Source of the DNA: Kingdonia uniflora
Taxonomy: Eukaryota > Streptophyta > Magnoliopsida > Ranunculales > Circaeasteraceae
Assembly (NCBI GenBank): GCA_014058105.1
Contig: JACGCM010001747.1
Span: 3,348,001-3,412,000 of the forward strand
Direction of reading: 5' to 3'
Length of the DNA stretch: 64,000 bases
Made by a program: the position numbers and the translations under genes. A model generated the notes under the pieces. It saw only the letters and a list, made by a program, of their open reading frames with translations. It was not told the DNA's origin and searched no databases. Of this stretch, positions 46,875 through 58,108 are shown in pieces. Each line of letters starts with the position of its first letter. Within the stretch, counting starts at the first letter, position 1.

Positions 46875-47652
46875 AGAAACACAAGTGAAGATGACTTCTT
46901 GTTATCGGATTCTTTTGAAGGAATGCGGACATATATGTATTTAGATGGGTCATATGTAACATTTTTTTCCGGCTTAGATAATCAGTAGTGGCTCCTAAAT
47001 TTGTAATAATAGTGTATTTGTCATGTAAGGCAGTCTAATATTACCCACTCCAGTATTGCTGAGGAGTGTTACTACCATTGGGGGGCTCTCTACCTACATG
47101 CAGAAGCCTCTCCACTATTTTTTCTTGGGAGTTTTATCTGTTTTTCCCCCTTAATCAGGGATGTGCTGTACTGTACGTTTTTCTCACCAATTTAACTCTT
47201 TGATTTATTCATAATATCTGTTATTTCCTTCCCAGTTTGCTGCATTCTTGTCACTGTATTGTCTTCCACTTCTCTGGTGTATGTTAAACTTCAGAGAGAT
47301 ATCAGTGGTTCCCATACCAGGTGATTTAATGTACGAGAGAAATTTCCAGCAGACTTGGGAATGACGCGTCTACACTTTGATGCTTGATTTTAAGCTGACT
47401 CTAGTGGTAGAATTGAACGAGAATATTGCCTCCAAATGGCTGTTTTAAGCCTGCCCCTTTGCGTGCTCTAGTTTAAACAGCTCAACTCAAGCCCCAAATC
47501 CGAAGCCTGCGTATGTATTCTGTACTGGCAATCTGCACCTGCATCAGCTGTTATATTCTTCTTGTGCCGCTCTTTGTAGAAGTCCTAGATAATGACTACG
47601 AAAATAAAAGAATAAAATAGAAGTTACAAGGATCAACTAGAAGTAAACTTAA
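46875..47652 (+). other. AXS 3' region and intergenic DNA
   Basis: The first 200-300 bases should be the AXS 3' untranslated region. No other gene is seen up to the Mutator-like element. Confidence 0.5.
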
Positions 47653-48089
47653 AAATCTCTAGGGTTAAATAGCTTTTAGACCCTAAATAATGACTACGAA
47701 TTGTCATTTTTAGCTTTTGGTCCCTAAAACACCATGGAAATCTCTCTCCGAGATGAAAATAATATGAAGTACCATAAATACCCCTAGCACTGCCATCTAT
47801 GATTATATCCTAATACCACGCTGTAATTACGAGTCCCACATATGATTATATTATAATGACACGCTCTAATTTTCATCAAACAGATCCAATGGCTACTACA
47901 AATCCGACTGTTGCAACGCCAGTTACGGTTATAAAACCAATCCAGAACTTCATCTTCGTCCCCTTTCTCACATTGACTACTTCATCTTCTTTTTTTGGAA
48001 GTAACTTCATCTTCAGAACTCAAAATAGGTGGTGGAAAATATGAAGCTGACACACAATCTAAGGTAAGAAGTTTGTTTCACATCTAATC

Positions 48090-49960
48090 CACATTATCAA
48101 CACTTTGTAGAAGCATCAAAGTAAGACCTACACCAAGATTCATATGGCTCCCTTTCTAACCATATTTTTGCATCTGGTTCTGCAACTCCCAACTTGTCCA
48201 AATTTTCTTTCATTACAAATTTTTTGTATGCCTTTGATGCATTCCAAGCCAATGTCATCAAATAAGTACTTATATACAGTTGCTTAAAGTTTTTGTATAT
48301 GTGCCTAAAACAAAATCTATGATTGGAATAAGGGAACACTTGTGAAACTGCCTCAACAAGACCCTTTTGACTATCAAATATGAAGGTCAATTTTGATAGG
48401 TGTAAGGTGAGCTGGTTTTGCATCAAAGTTAAGAACTTTATCCATGTAGCTTAACACTCATTCTACAAAGAAACATTGTTATAGGAAAAAAAACCATTGT
48501 TTGCATCAAGAGATATGATGCTCAAACATTGGCCTCCATACTTGTCTTTCAAGAAACATCTATCTAGACCAAGAATTGGCCTACAACCCTTTGTGAACCC
48601 ATTTAAAGCTATCTTAAAACTAATACACATGTTTGTAAACTTAAGATTACAATTTTCCCTATTACAAGTGGTATACTACCAGGGTTTGATTTTTGAATTT
48701 GAACGCATAGTTTTGAACATAAAGCATAACATTTATCATATGACCCCACTATCTTCTCCATCGCCATGTTCATTGCATTCCATGTAGTGTAATATGAATC
48801 TCTTACTTCAAATCTTCTATACACAATATCATATATATGCATTGGCTTGGTTGCCCTTGCATCTTTGATTAGATTTTCAATCTCCTTTGCAACCCAAATA
48901 GCATTTGCATTTCTATTGAATTTGCCATTCTTACCACTACACTCATGTATAAAATGCTCATTTTTAAACGTCATGGAGTGGCCATCATTTAACCTTGTTA
49001 TGAACATCCATCAATGACAAGTTTCTTCCTCTTTACACTCATATCTGATCCTCTTACTTTCATTCTTCTTTTGTCTAAATGTGAACTTGTTAGTAATTGT
49101 AAAAATCCTCATAAATGACCTACACTCTTATATATTTGGCCACTCCATCTCAATTATTAACATAGACTTTGATGCTTGAAGTGGCAAAAAGGGTTCCTCA
49201 TCTTCATGATCTTCTTCCTCATACAAGTTTGAAGAACTAACCACAAAATCTCTATTATCACCCAAACCTTCATAATCTTCTATGTCATCAATTGTAGGAA
49301 CATCATCACCGTCTTGTGATGTATGGTTACTATGATAGTCTTCTTCAGCATCCACATTGTCAAAACATGGTTCCTTATTATCAAAGAATGAGTCCTTAGT
49401 TAAGTTTTCAAACTCATTGTTCTCAAATTGCCTCATATATATATAAACTCATCTCTTGTCCATCTTGCAACTTCCTCATCAACATTATCCACATCATCCT
49501 CCTTAATTTCAACTTCTTCTTCACTGGCATAGTCTTTGGTTAAATCCTCAAGCTCTTCCTCAGAAAGGTAATCAGCCCTAACCTTCTTCACCTTAGATTT
49601 TTGTGATTTGATTTTTGTTTTTCTCTTCCTTAGAAGTGAGCACTTTTAAATTTTTAGTTGTCTTCTATAAACATCTAGTAGACTTTTTTTTTTAATTTTT
49701 GGTGGATCACATCCTACTCTAATGATGACTCTTCATCAGGGTTTGGCACTATTTTAAGTGTTTCTTCTATTTTTATAAAAACTTTGTAATACCCATAAAT
49801 TGGGTCTTCCTCAATGTGCCTAAACATCAACTTAACTTCTAAATCATTACTAAATGCATGCAAAACACCATCTACAATAAATAACAACCCAATCACCTCC
49901 CCCCCCCTTTCAAGAACATTATTATCTGGACCATGCTAGTGGTTATCATTGTAGCAATTA
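48090..49960 (-). pseudogene. MULE transposase, C-terminally truncated
   Basis: Minus-strand frames in order: 49714-49896 (N-terminal part, DLEVKLMFRHIEEDPIYGYY), 49128-49436 (acidic stretch, DAEEDYHSNHTSQDGDDV), 48609-49007 (MuDR-type N-terminal domain, NEHFIHECSGKN..NANAIWVA) and the catalytic region 48097-48600. The last shows GLDRCFLKDKYGGQCL with the first catalytic aspartate, SLDANN, TFIFDSQKGLVEAV with the second, and HRFCFRHIYKNFK. The frame is lost right after SYFDASTKC, before the third catalytic residue and the SWIM zinc finger expected at the end. The enzyme would cut and rejoin element ends; this copy cannot. Confidence 0.85.
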
Positions 49961-50329
49961 ACCCCAACAGTTCCACAAAACTAATATTTATAGGCACAGT
50001 TAAGACTAAACAACTACTACCTTTGTATTGACTCACTCCATACCCACTCTTACATGGTTCATCCCACTCCCCACACCATACTCAATTATTAGGTGAAATA
50101 CCTCATAAATTTCATCAGACATAGTTTCAAATGGTAGAGAAAGAAATTTTAAATTTTAGCTTACCTTGTACTGTAATGACCTTCCCTTTAGCCTTGATCC
50201 AACAATCCCTAAATTACATTTGGCAACCGAGTTGTATTTTATGCACCCTAAATTACCTTGTATTGATTCTCACATGCCCCCAACGTGCAGGGGTCTAAAA
50301 GTTAAGATTATTTCAACACAGAGGGTCTA

Positions 50330-51945
50330 AAAACAAAATCACAAGATTGTGCACCTCTTCGATGTTTTAGATCACAATTCAGAGAAGTTTTACTACCGGC
50401 AACTCGTTTGAAAGGTTAGAATGAGGTTAAGAGCTTCTTTTCGACTAAAAACACACAAGGATAGTTACCAAGTGACTCGCAATATACCCGGTTTGAATTT
50501 TAAATCGGCATGGATTTCACATATTTACGATGCTTTAGATTGCAATTTAGATAAGCCTAGCTAACTGTAAATCATTTGAGATGTTGGATCATGGTTAAGA
50601 GTTTCTTTTCAACTGCCAAGGTGCTAGGATAGTTACCAAATGACTTACAATATTCCCGGTTTGAATTTTAGATCGGTACAGATTTTGTACCTCTCCGATG
50701 CTTTATATTGCAATTATGATAAGCTGGCAACCGACAACTCGTTTGAAAGGTTGAATCGTGGTTAAGAGTTTCTTCTCGACTAACAACATGCAAAGATAGT
50801 TACCAGCTATCTCGCAATACTCCCGGTTAGAATTTTAGATAGGTACAGATTTTGCACCTCTGCGATGCTTTAGATCATAATTTTGAGAAGCTTGGTTACC
50901 GACAATTCGTTTGAGAGATTGGAACGTGGTTAAGAGTTTCTTTTGACCGACAATATGCCAGGATAGTTACCAAATGACTCAACACACTCCCGATTTGAAT
51001 TTTAGACTAGTAAGGATTTTGTACCTCTCTAATGCTTTAAATCGTAATTTTGAGAAGCTTGTCTACCGACAACTCGTTTAAGAGGTTGGAATACGGTTAA
51101 GAGTTTCATTTTGACCGACAACACATGAGAATAGTTACCAAATGACTCGCAATACTCCCAGTTTGAATTTTAGAATGGTAAAAATTTCGTACCTCTTCAA
51201 TGCTTTAGATTGCAATTCTAAGAAACTTGGCTACCGATAACTCATTTGAGAGATTGGAATGAGGTTAAAAGTTTCTTTTCTACTGCCAAGACACTAGGAT
51301 AGTTACCAAATGACTTGTAATATACCCGGCTTAAATTTTAGACCGGTATGAATTTCACACCTCTCTGATACTTTAGATCGTAATTCTGAGAAGTTTAGCT
51401 AACAGTAACTCGTTTGAGAGGTTGGATCGTGGTTAAGAGTTTCTTTTTGACTGCCAACACGCTAGGATAGTTACCAAATGACTCAAAACATTTTCAGTTT
51501 AAATTTTAGACTGGTACGGATTTTGCACTACTACGATGCTTTAGATCACAATTTGGATAAGCTTGGCTACTGGCACCTTGTTTGAGAAGCTGGAACGTGG
51601 TTAAGAGTTCTTTTTGACCGACAACACGCTATGATAGTTAACAAATGACTTGCAACATTCCCGGTTTAAATTTAAGGCCGGTACAAATTTTAAATCTCTC
51701 CGATGCTTTAGATCACAATTCTGGGAAGCTTGGCTACCGGGAACTCGTTTGAGAGGTTACAATGTGGTTAAGAGTTTCTTTTCGAACGACAATATGCTAG
51801 GATACCAAATTACTAGCAATACTCCAGGTTTGACTTTTAGAATGGTACATATTTTGTACCTTTCAAATGCTTTAGATTGTGATTCTGAGAATCCTGACTA
51901 CCGACAACTTGTTTGTGAGGTCAGAATGTATTTAAGAGTTTTTTC
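50330..51945. repeat. Tandem repeat array, 168-bp unit, about 9-10 copies
   Basis: The marker GGTTAAGAG (GGTTAAAAG once) recurs at 50425, 50593, 50760, 50928, 51095, 51263, 51431, 51599 and 51766, so the unit is 167-168 bp throughout. Each unit also contains GATAGTTACCAA(A)TGACT, CCGGTTTGAATTTTAGA and TGCTTTAGAT. Units have diverged by point changes but hardly by length; the last is shortened. The array lies inside the Mutator-like element, upstream of its transposase. Confidence 0.92.
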
Positions 51946-52690
51946 CGGCCGACAAACCCCAACTTCTCCATCTCCCTCTATCATTTTTCTCTCTATATCT
52001 CTCACTCTCATAAGTCTCAATAATGTTTGACTACACTCCACCACCAACACCCCCAACATCTAAGTACAACGATAAAAAAGAGAAAGAAGACCAACGACCA
52101 TCATCTGAGTACAACGACACCTCGAATAAAGGTGACAAAGATGACTATGACAACGAGGAGGATCGTGAGTTGTTAGTAGTGGTGGTGAGGGTAGTAGTTG
52201 TGATGGTGATGATGAAGATGATGAAACTCCCCGTCAGAGGAGGAGGTTGTATTAGTAGTTTCTAGGTTTTGTTTTTAGTTTTAGAGGGGGAGGATTTTTG
52301 GAAGGTGATGATGATGAAAGTCCAAGTTTTTGGGTTTGTTAGATTTTTTGGGGGTTTCCTTTTGGGGATTTTTGTGACGATGTTGGCTGTTAGTGATGAT
52401 GATGATGTTATTAATATATTTCTATTTTAATTTAGTTTTGATTTCTGTTTTGTTTCGTAATTTTTGTATTACTTTAGTTTCAGAACTTTAATAACGGAGA
52501 AGATGGAGGTTTTCTTAGTGTATTACTTTTGTATTACTTTTCGCTCAATCTACGATGGAAAAGAAATGTCCACGTGGATTTTCTTAGTGTCCATGTGGAT
52601 ATTCTAACTGGATAACTAATTAACACGCGGTATTCTAATTAAAACTTAAAACCTAATAAAAAAGCTAATTTTGGTATTTTAATAAAATTT
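51946..52690. other. MULE subterminal region
   Basis: Between the repeat array and the right inverted repeat. It holds a short plus-strand open stretch from 52023 (MFDYTPPPTPPTSKYND, Asp/Lys-rich) followed by GATGATGAT runs. I see no known domain. It may be part of the promoter side of the transposase or captured sequence. Confidence 0.35.
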
Positions 52691-52801
52691 AACATCTCAA
52701 GGGTATTTTAGGGTACAAAAGCTAAAAATTGCAATCGTAGTGGGTTAGACCAATTCGTGGTCATTATGTAGGGTCTAAAAGCTAATTAGCCCAAATTTCT
52801 A

Positions 52802-53184
52802 AGATGGAGACAATTATAACAGAAAGATGTCTCATGGACTTAGCTTCAAATTCTTAAATTATTGTTGAAAAATCTGGTCTTTTATCCCTCTTTATGGTAC
52901 TCAATAAATTTTATTTTGGTTCAAAGTTTACATTTAGAATTTTAGAATTTTAGAGATTTTGATTTTATGGAGAAGAGATATGGTTGCATAGAGTGTGAGA
53001 GGGATAGGGGAATGAATACGAATATCTCTAGCAGTTGTGAAAACGAGTGTGGGTTGGGTTCTGGTGTCAGCCCACACTCGCAACTCACACCTAACTGTTG
53101 GAGATGCTCTAATCAAAGGAGAGATGAAGAAATGGTACTAATGAAGAGAGATAAAATAATTTACTTTATAGGAAATAAATGGAC
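52802..53184. other. Intergenic DNA between the MULE and copia element 2
   Basis: AT-rich with no gene seen, apart from a small palindromic repeat at about 53020-53112. Confidence 0.5.
53020..53112. mobile_element. Small palindromic MITE-like repeat
   Basis: CGAGTGTGGGTTGGG at 53044-53058 faces AGCCCACACTCG at 53069-53080. The outer arms TCTCTAGCAGTTGTGA and TCACACCTAACTGTTGGAGA extend the inverted repeat. The end GTTGGAGATGCTCT resembles the common plant MITE terminus. It would fold into a strong hairpin. Confidence 0.5.
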
Positions 53185-53189
53185 TAATT

Positions 53190-53411
53190 TGTTGGATATC
53201 AAGCTATCATAGGCTAAGTAATCATACACAATAAAGTAATACTAAGCATATGAGAGAAAGAGTGAACTTGATTTATTGATAGGTTGTTTTGTGTAATAAT
53301 ACTGAACCCTTTTGGGTGTTAAATATTCTCTTTCCCAATAAGCCCTAGCTTATATGAGCTTGTTAGGAGCCAGTAGGGCACCCCACCTTGGGCCGGATCC
53401 AACTCCTAATA
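53190..53411 (-). repeat. 3' LTR of copia element 2
   Basis: Plus strand starts TGTTGGATATCAAG and ends CAACTCCTAATA. It matches 61538-61741 with indels. A polypurine tract (minus strand AAGGGGGAG) adjoins it at 53412-53420. Confidence 0.88.
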
Positions 53412-53977
53412 CTCCCCCTTGGGGTATTCCATACCAGGATGACTTCCTTTGTCAAAACCTCTGCCTAGCAAAACCCCCTTGGGCAAAATGTTTTACAAGG
53501 AAAGAATATAATCTTATACCTCATATGGGTTACGAACGCGTATACATTGCCTTATAAAACCTTTATTCAGTAAAACCTCATAGGATAAAAATTACACTAT
53601 CAGGAAAAAGAGTACAATACGCATGTGTCCACGTCAGGACGGGATTACTCCCCCTGACATCGGTCTCCCTGAGATAATAAATCATATAAACTTTGCATGC
53701 CAATTCTGTGTACCAATCTCTTGAACGTAGGATGTGTAAGAGCCTTCATGAATAGGTCAGCTAAGTTATCTTATGAACGGACTTGAATGACGTCAATTTC
53801 ATTCGACTTCAGCAACTCGTGTATGTGGAAGAATTTAGGTGAAACGTGGTTCGTTTGACTTGAATGATGCAAGCTGTGTTATTTTCATACAAAGTCGTCG
53901 GCTTATCCTGGATTAGACCGTAACTTCCGTTAATGTGATTAATCATGGACCACAACTAAAAGTATTCTCTACCAGCT

Positions 53978-55260
53978 TCATGAAGTGCAAGAATCTCTAT
54001 GTGGTTCGAGGATGTAGCAACCATCGTCTGCTTCACCGATTTCCATAAAATCGCCGTATCTCCATACAAGAACATATAACCCGATTGTGATTGGCCTTTG
54101 TGCGGATCTGAAAAGTATCCTGCATCGGCATATCCTATAATTTCTCATTTGCCATTTTTTGGATAGACCCCAGTCTTTGTGTGGATCTGACAAGAATAGA
54201 CCCCAGTCTTTCATGCCGATCAGGTACTTCAGAATATGCTTCATCCCATTCCAGTGTCTTTGGGTAGGTACAAAACTATGACGAGCCAACCAGTTTACTA
54301 CGAATGAGATGTTGGGTCGAGTATAACAAAGTACCGATAGCCCCTAAATATGGCATCTTATGCTCTAGGAGTTTCTCTCCCTCAACTAGAGGATGATAGA
54401 TGTCCATGTTCGCATCCACTGAACGAACATGCATAAGCGTCTTGGCATTGTGTGCAGTATCCATACCGAAACATTTTATGATCCTTTCGGTATACGTCGC
54501 CTGATATACAATTATGCCACTTCCAAGATGTTTGAACCGTTACAACATTTAGTCTTCCCAAGGTCTTTCATTAATTTAAAATTTGTTCCCAATATATTCG
54601 GTGGTATTCGCGATCTCCCCTAGAGTTTCGATGATATTCAAATCGTCTACGTATACTGCAATGATGGTGAATTCAGTATTTGTTTTCTTGATGAAACACA
54701 TGGGCAAGCAATGTTATTTGTAAAGCCTTCAATTTTCAAATATTCAGTCAGCCTGTTGTGCCACATAAGCCATGATTGTTTTAGACCATATAATGACTTA
54801 TCCAATTTTATTATGTAGGCACCCCATGTGCCTGACATTATCGCTTCCAGAAGCTTAAACCCATTTGGTAGCTTTATGTAGATCTCCATATCTAATTTCC
54901 CATATAGATACGTAGTAACTACATCCATAAGATGCATGTAAAGCTCGTTCTCAATGACTAACTGACTAATCAAGTAACGAAACGTTATAGCGTCTATGAC
55001 TGGAGAGTAGGTTTCATCATAATCGATGTTAGGTTTTTGAGAAAAGCCCTGGACAACTAGTCTTGCTTTGTACCTAACTATATTTTTCAGTTTATTATGT
55101 TTTCGTACGAATACCCATTTATAACCGATAGGCTTGATAACATCTTGCTTATGGACTATTGGATCAAACATTTTACGTTTAGCTAGTGAGTTGAGCTCCA
55201 CATTGATCGCAGCCTCCCACTCTGACCAATTTGTATAACATTTACATTCGTCTACAATAA
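53978..55260 (-). pseudogene. Copia element 2 reverse transcriptase and RNase H
   Basis: The long frame 54647-55201 gives copia reverse transcriptase: GYKWVFVRKHNKLKNIVRYK, ARLVVQGFSQKPNIDYDETY, SPVIDAITFRYL and LDKSLYGLKQSWLMWHNRL, which are standard copia phrases (Y-K-A-R-L-V, Y-G-L-K-Q). Further frames at 54276-54464 and 53978-54289 (FVPTQRHWNGMKHILKYL) continue into RNase H, whose terminal motifs (TTLYEN-like) lie near 53800-53900. Breaks separate the frames. Confidence 0.85.
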
Positions 55261-56099
55261 GTGGTTCTATATCATCATCCTCGATGGAGAGTACGACAAC
55301 GAAAGTGAATACTTCGTCGACTACTACTTCTGAATGATTCTACGTGGTGCCATTAGAAACAAAGTTAATTGATATTTCTTGATTATCATGTACATGTGCC
55401 ACACTAAGCTTGTTTCCTAATGATTCACATGGATACGTAGCTACTATAGCCATGTCAATGGGAGATTCCATCCCTGATGAATCGACTAGACCATTAGTTT
55501 TTTCTTTTCCCGTACGCTGTTTCTTAGCCCCCGGTTCAACGTTCTTCTATGTAGCAGGACGTCCTCTCGTGATGCGTGGCTTAGATTTATTTGTGGGTTC
55601 CACACTAGTTCCCTAAACATTTAGTCGTGCATGTGCATTACTTGTATTTACATGTGCCTTGGTTACTTTAACAATATCGTTAAATGGATCTGGTAATTTA
55701 TTAGCGATCTATTATAAGTATAAAATCCGCTGATCTTCCTTGTCACCGTAGTTAGTTAGGGGATCTTGATGAGACAACGATGGTATTTTTTTAACTAATC
55801 TTAGAAACTTCCTCAACATTGATTGTCGTATCTCCCCCCAATGTTGGGAAAATCGTCTCATCAAAGTGACAATCTACAAATCTCATTGTAAATATATCGC
55901 CGGTAATGGGTTCCAAATATTGAATTATAGATGGTGAATCGTGACCCACATAGATACCGCACTAGCATTGGGTTCTTATCTTTGTACGTTGTGGTGGTGC
56001 GATTGGCACCTGTACGGAACATCCAAATATTCGTAGATGGGCGACACTGAGCTCTGACCTAATTACTAGTTATAATGGGGAATATTAATAATTAGTTGT

Positions 56100-57143
56100 T
56101 AAATGAATTTTAATCAAGGCGGCAACATGCAGAATTACATGGCCCCACGCAGTGGCTGGAAGCTGAGCTCGTAATAACAGTGGCCTAACGATTAACTGCA
56201 ATCGCCTGATTAGATTATCCACCATCCCATTCTAGGTATGGATACGGGGTACTGGATGCTCGGCATCTATCCCATTAGCAGTACAATAATTAACAAAAAT
56301 CTTTGAGGTAAACTTGCAAGTGCCATCAAATCTCAAAGATTTGATCTGATGATCCAGGAAATGAGCCTGGAATTGGATAATCTGAGTAAACAACTGTGAA
56401 AATGCCATATTCCTAGATGATAATTGCCAAACGTCTAACCATCTCGCAGATGTATAAATTAAGATCATATAGTATTAAAATGGAGCACTATGTAGATGGA
56501 TAGGTCCACATATATCTCCATGGATATATTGGAGAAAGGCTGGAGACTCCAACTCCACCTTGGTATTACTAGGTTAAACTATAAGCTTTCCCCGAGAGCA
56601 GATGTTATATGGGCAATCTTGCAAAACTCGAATCTTCTCTTTCGTGAGTAAATGTCCAGAGGTACTATTGATAATTTTCTTCATCATCCGTTGTCCAAGA
56701 TGTTTGAAACGGTCATGCCAAATCCTAAACGTTTTTTCTTGTAACAAAGAAAAATTAGTAATTACATATGCTTTGACATGCCTGAAAGCAGTGGAATAAA
56801 GCCCTGAGGCATACATTGGACATCGTTCCAACATAAGTTCTTTATCGTTAGGAGAATAGGTGATACATAGAATTTATTTCTCATTATTTTCTATCATTTT
56901 TACTTGATAACAGTTATCATGTATGTCCCTAAAACTTAGCAAATTCTCAGGAGATTTATTGGCAAACAGCGTTAACTTGATACTCAGTATCATACCGTTA
57001 AAGAGTAATAGCATGACGTTCTCCGAGCCCTCTATGATACTGGCTGACCCAGTAACAGTTTGAGATATACCGTTTATCTTGAAGGATCGAGTGCGTGGTA
57101 CCACTGTTAACAAGACATGTATCGCGACTCGTTCTATTATCAA
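56100..57143 (-). pseudogene. Copia element 2 protease, pre-integrase and integrase
   Basis: Minus-strand frames: 56874-57143 has protease-like RVAIHVLLTVVPRTRSFKIN and VTGSASIIEGSENVMLLL, with the active-site region altered. 56574-56834 has the pre-integrase motif RIWHDRFKHLGQRMMKKII. 56232-56468 has the integrase core piece IKSLRFDGTCKFTSKIFVNYC, in which the usual R-S-D-N-G reads R-F-D-G. The region 55261-56100 holds the integrase C terminus and linker in decayed form. Confidence 0.78.
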
Positions 57144-57508
57144 TTAGTACTCTATGGGCAGAAATATCCATGGGCTACCTGTATATATAACAGATTAAAG
57201 ACTATTTATACAATAAATTAACTACTATCCCAAGCATTAATTTAAATAATCGCAATTAGAACAAAAGTAAAATATCAGAGATGACTATTGAGTGTGTGTC
57301 ACGAACACTTTATTAAACATAAATAATATGTTCCCAACATAATCAAAAATGTACTAGAAAAGTAAATCAAGTTATTGCAACTAAAGAAAAAAACTACTAG
57401 TGCTCTCTACTGTGACATCACACATCTACTGAGATATCATTACTAATTACTATGTACGTTCATCGATATCGGTATCAGTGTCGCTGAAGAAGTATGATGT
57501 TGCAAACT

Positions 57509-58101
57509 CTATGGGGTTAGAATCAATGCCAATAACTGCGTGGTGAGTTTGGAATCTGATATCTCTGGCCACCCTTGGTGACTGACAATCCTATGCCCAG
57601 TGTTCAGTGCCACCACAGTTAAAGTAAGGAGATCCCTGATTTGACTTATTTTCCTTCTTCCCATTTCCTGGTTTGCCAGATTTCTTAAATCCTTTACCTT
57701 TCTTAGGGCTATTATGTTTATGGTTCCCGCATTTCTTGATTCCCTTGTATCCTCCCTTTCCCTTTCCATTCTTTGCATCTCCGACCGCCATAGTTATTTT
57801 CCTAAAATTGAACATTATGCGACTTGGGCAGGGACGCACTCTCAAGAGGCCACATCTCGTGATTTTTCATCAGAAGTTCATCGTTCTGCTCAAAGAGGAG
57901 TAGTGCCTGAATCAAAATTTTGTGAGTCGTAATATTCTCTCGGCGATATTACCTCTGAATTACAATATTGTTAGCATGAAAAGTAGATAGAGTTTTATCT
58001 ACGATTTTAGCATCAGTGACTTTCTTCTCACATGACTCAAATGTAGAAGTGATTTTGTGTACGGTACATCATTTTTGGGAGTATGGTGATCTTTTGATGA
58101 C
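57509..58101 (-). pseudogene. Copia element 2 gag, C-terminal part
   Basis: Minus-strand frames with lysine-rich GFKKSGKPGNGKKENKSNQG and the zinc knuckle start YFNCGGTEHWA, whose first cysteine is tyrosine. Upstream it reads YGHQKITILPK, which directly continues the SLKRSY end of the other gag half at 60486, showing the two pieces were contiguous before the insertion. Confidence 0.78.
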
Positions 58102-58108
58102 CATAACT
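58102..58108. repeat. CATAACT direct repeat, left copy
   Basis: CATAACT is present here and at 60485-60491 on either side of the gag insertion, a probable 7-bp target duplication. Confidence 0.7.

Larger units (their letters stand above)
47662..52792 (-). mobile_element. Mutator-like DNA transposon (MULE), defective
   Basis: A 5.1-kb element with long imperfect terminal inverted repeats. The left end GGGTTAAATAGCTTTTAG and the reverse complement of the right end GGGCTAATTAGCTTTTAG continue similar through ACCCTA and ACGAATTG for roughly 70-100 bases. It is flanked by 9-bp duplications differing at one base, AAATCTCTA (47653-47661) and AAATTTCTA (52793-52801); 9 bp is the Mutator signature. 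It carries a truncated minus-strand transposase and, between that and the right end, a tandem repeat array. It sits in the intergenic space downstream of AXS. Confidence 0.9.

Noticed and set aside
52023..52265. Plus-strand frame with Pro-rich and Asp-rich start
   Set aside because: It lies inside the Mutator-like element, runs into simple GATGATGAT and GTGGTGGT repeats, and shows no domain, so I do not call it a gene.
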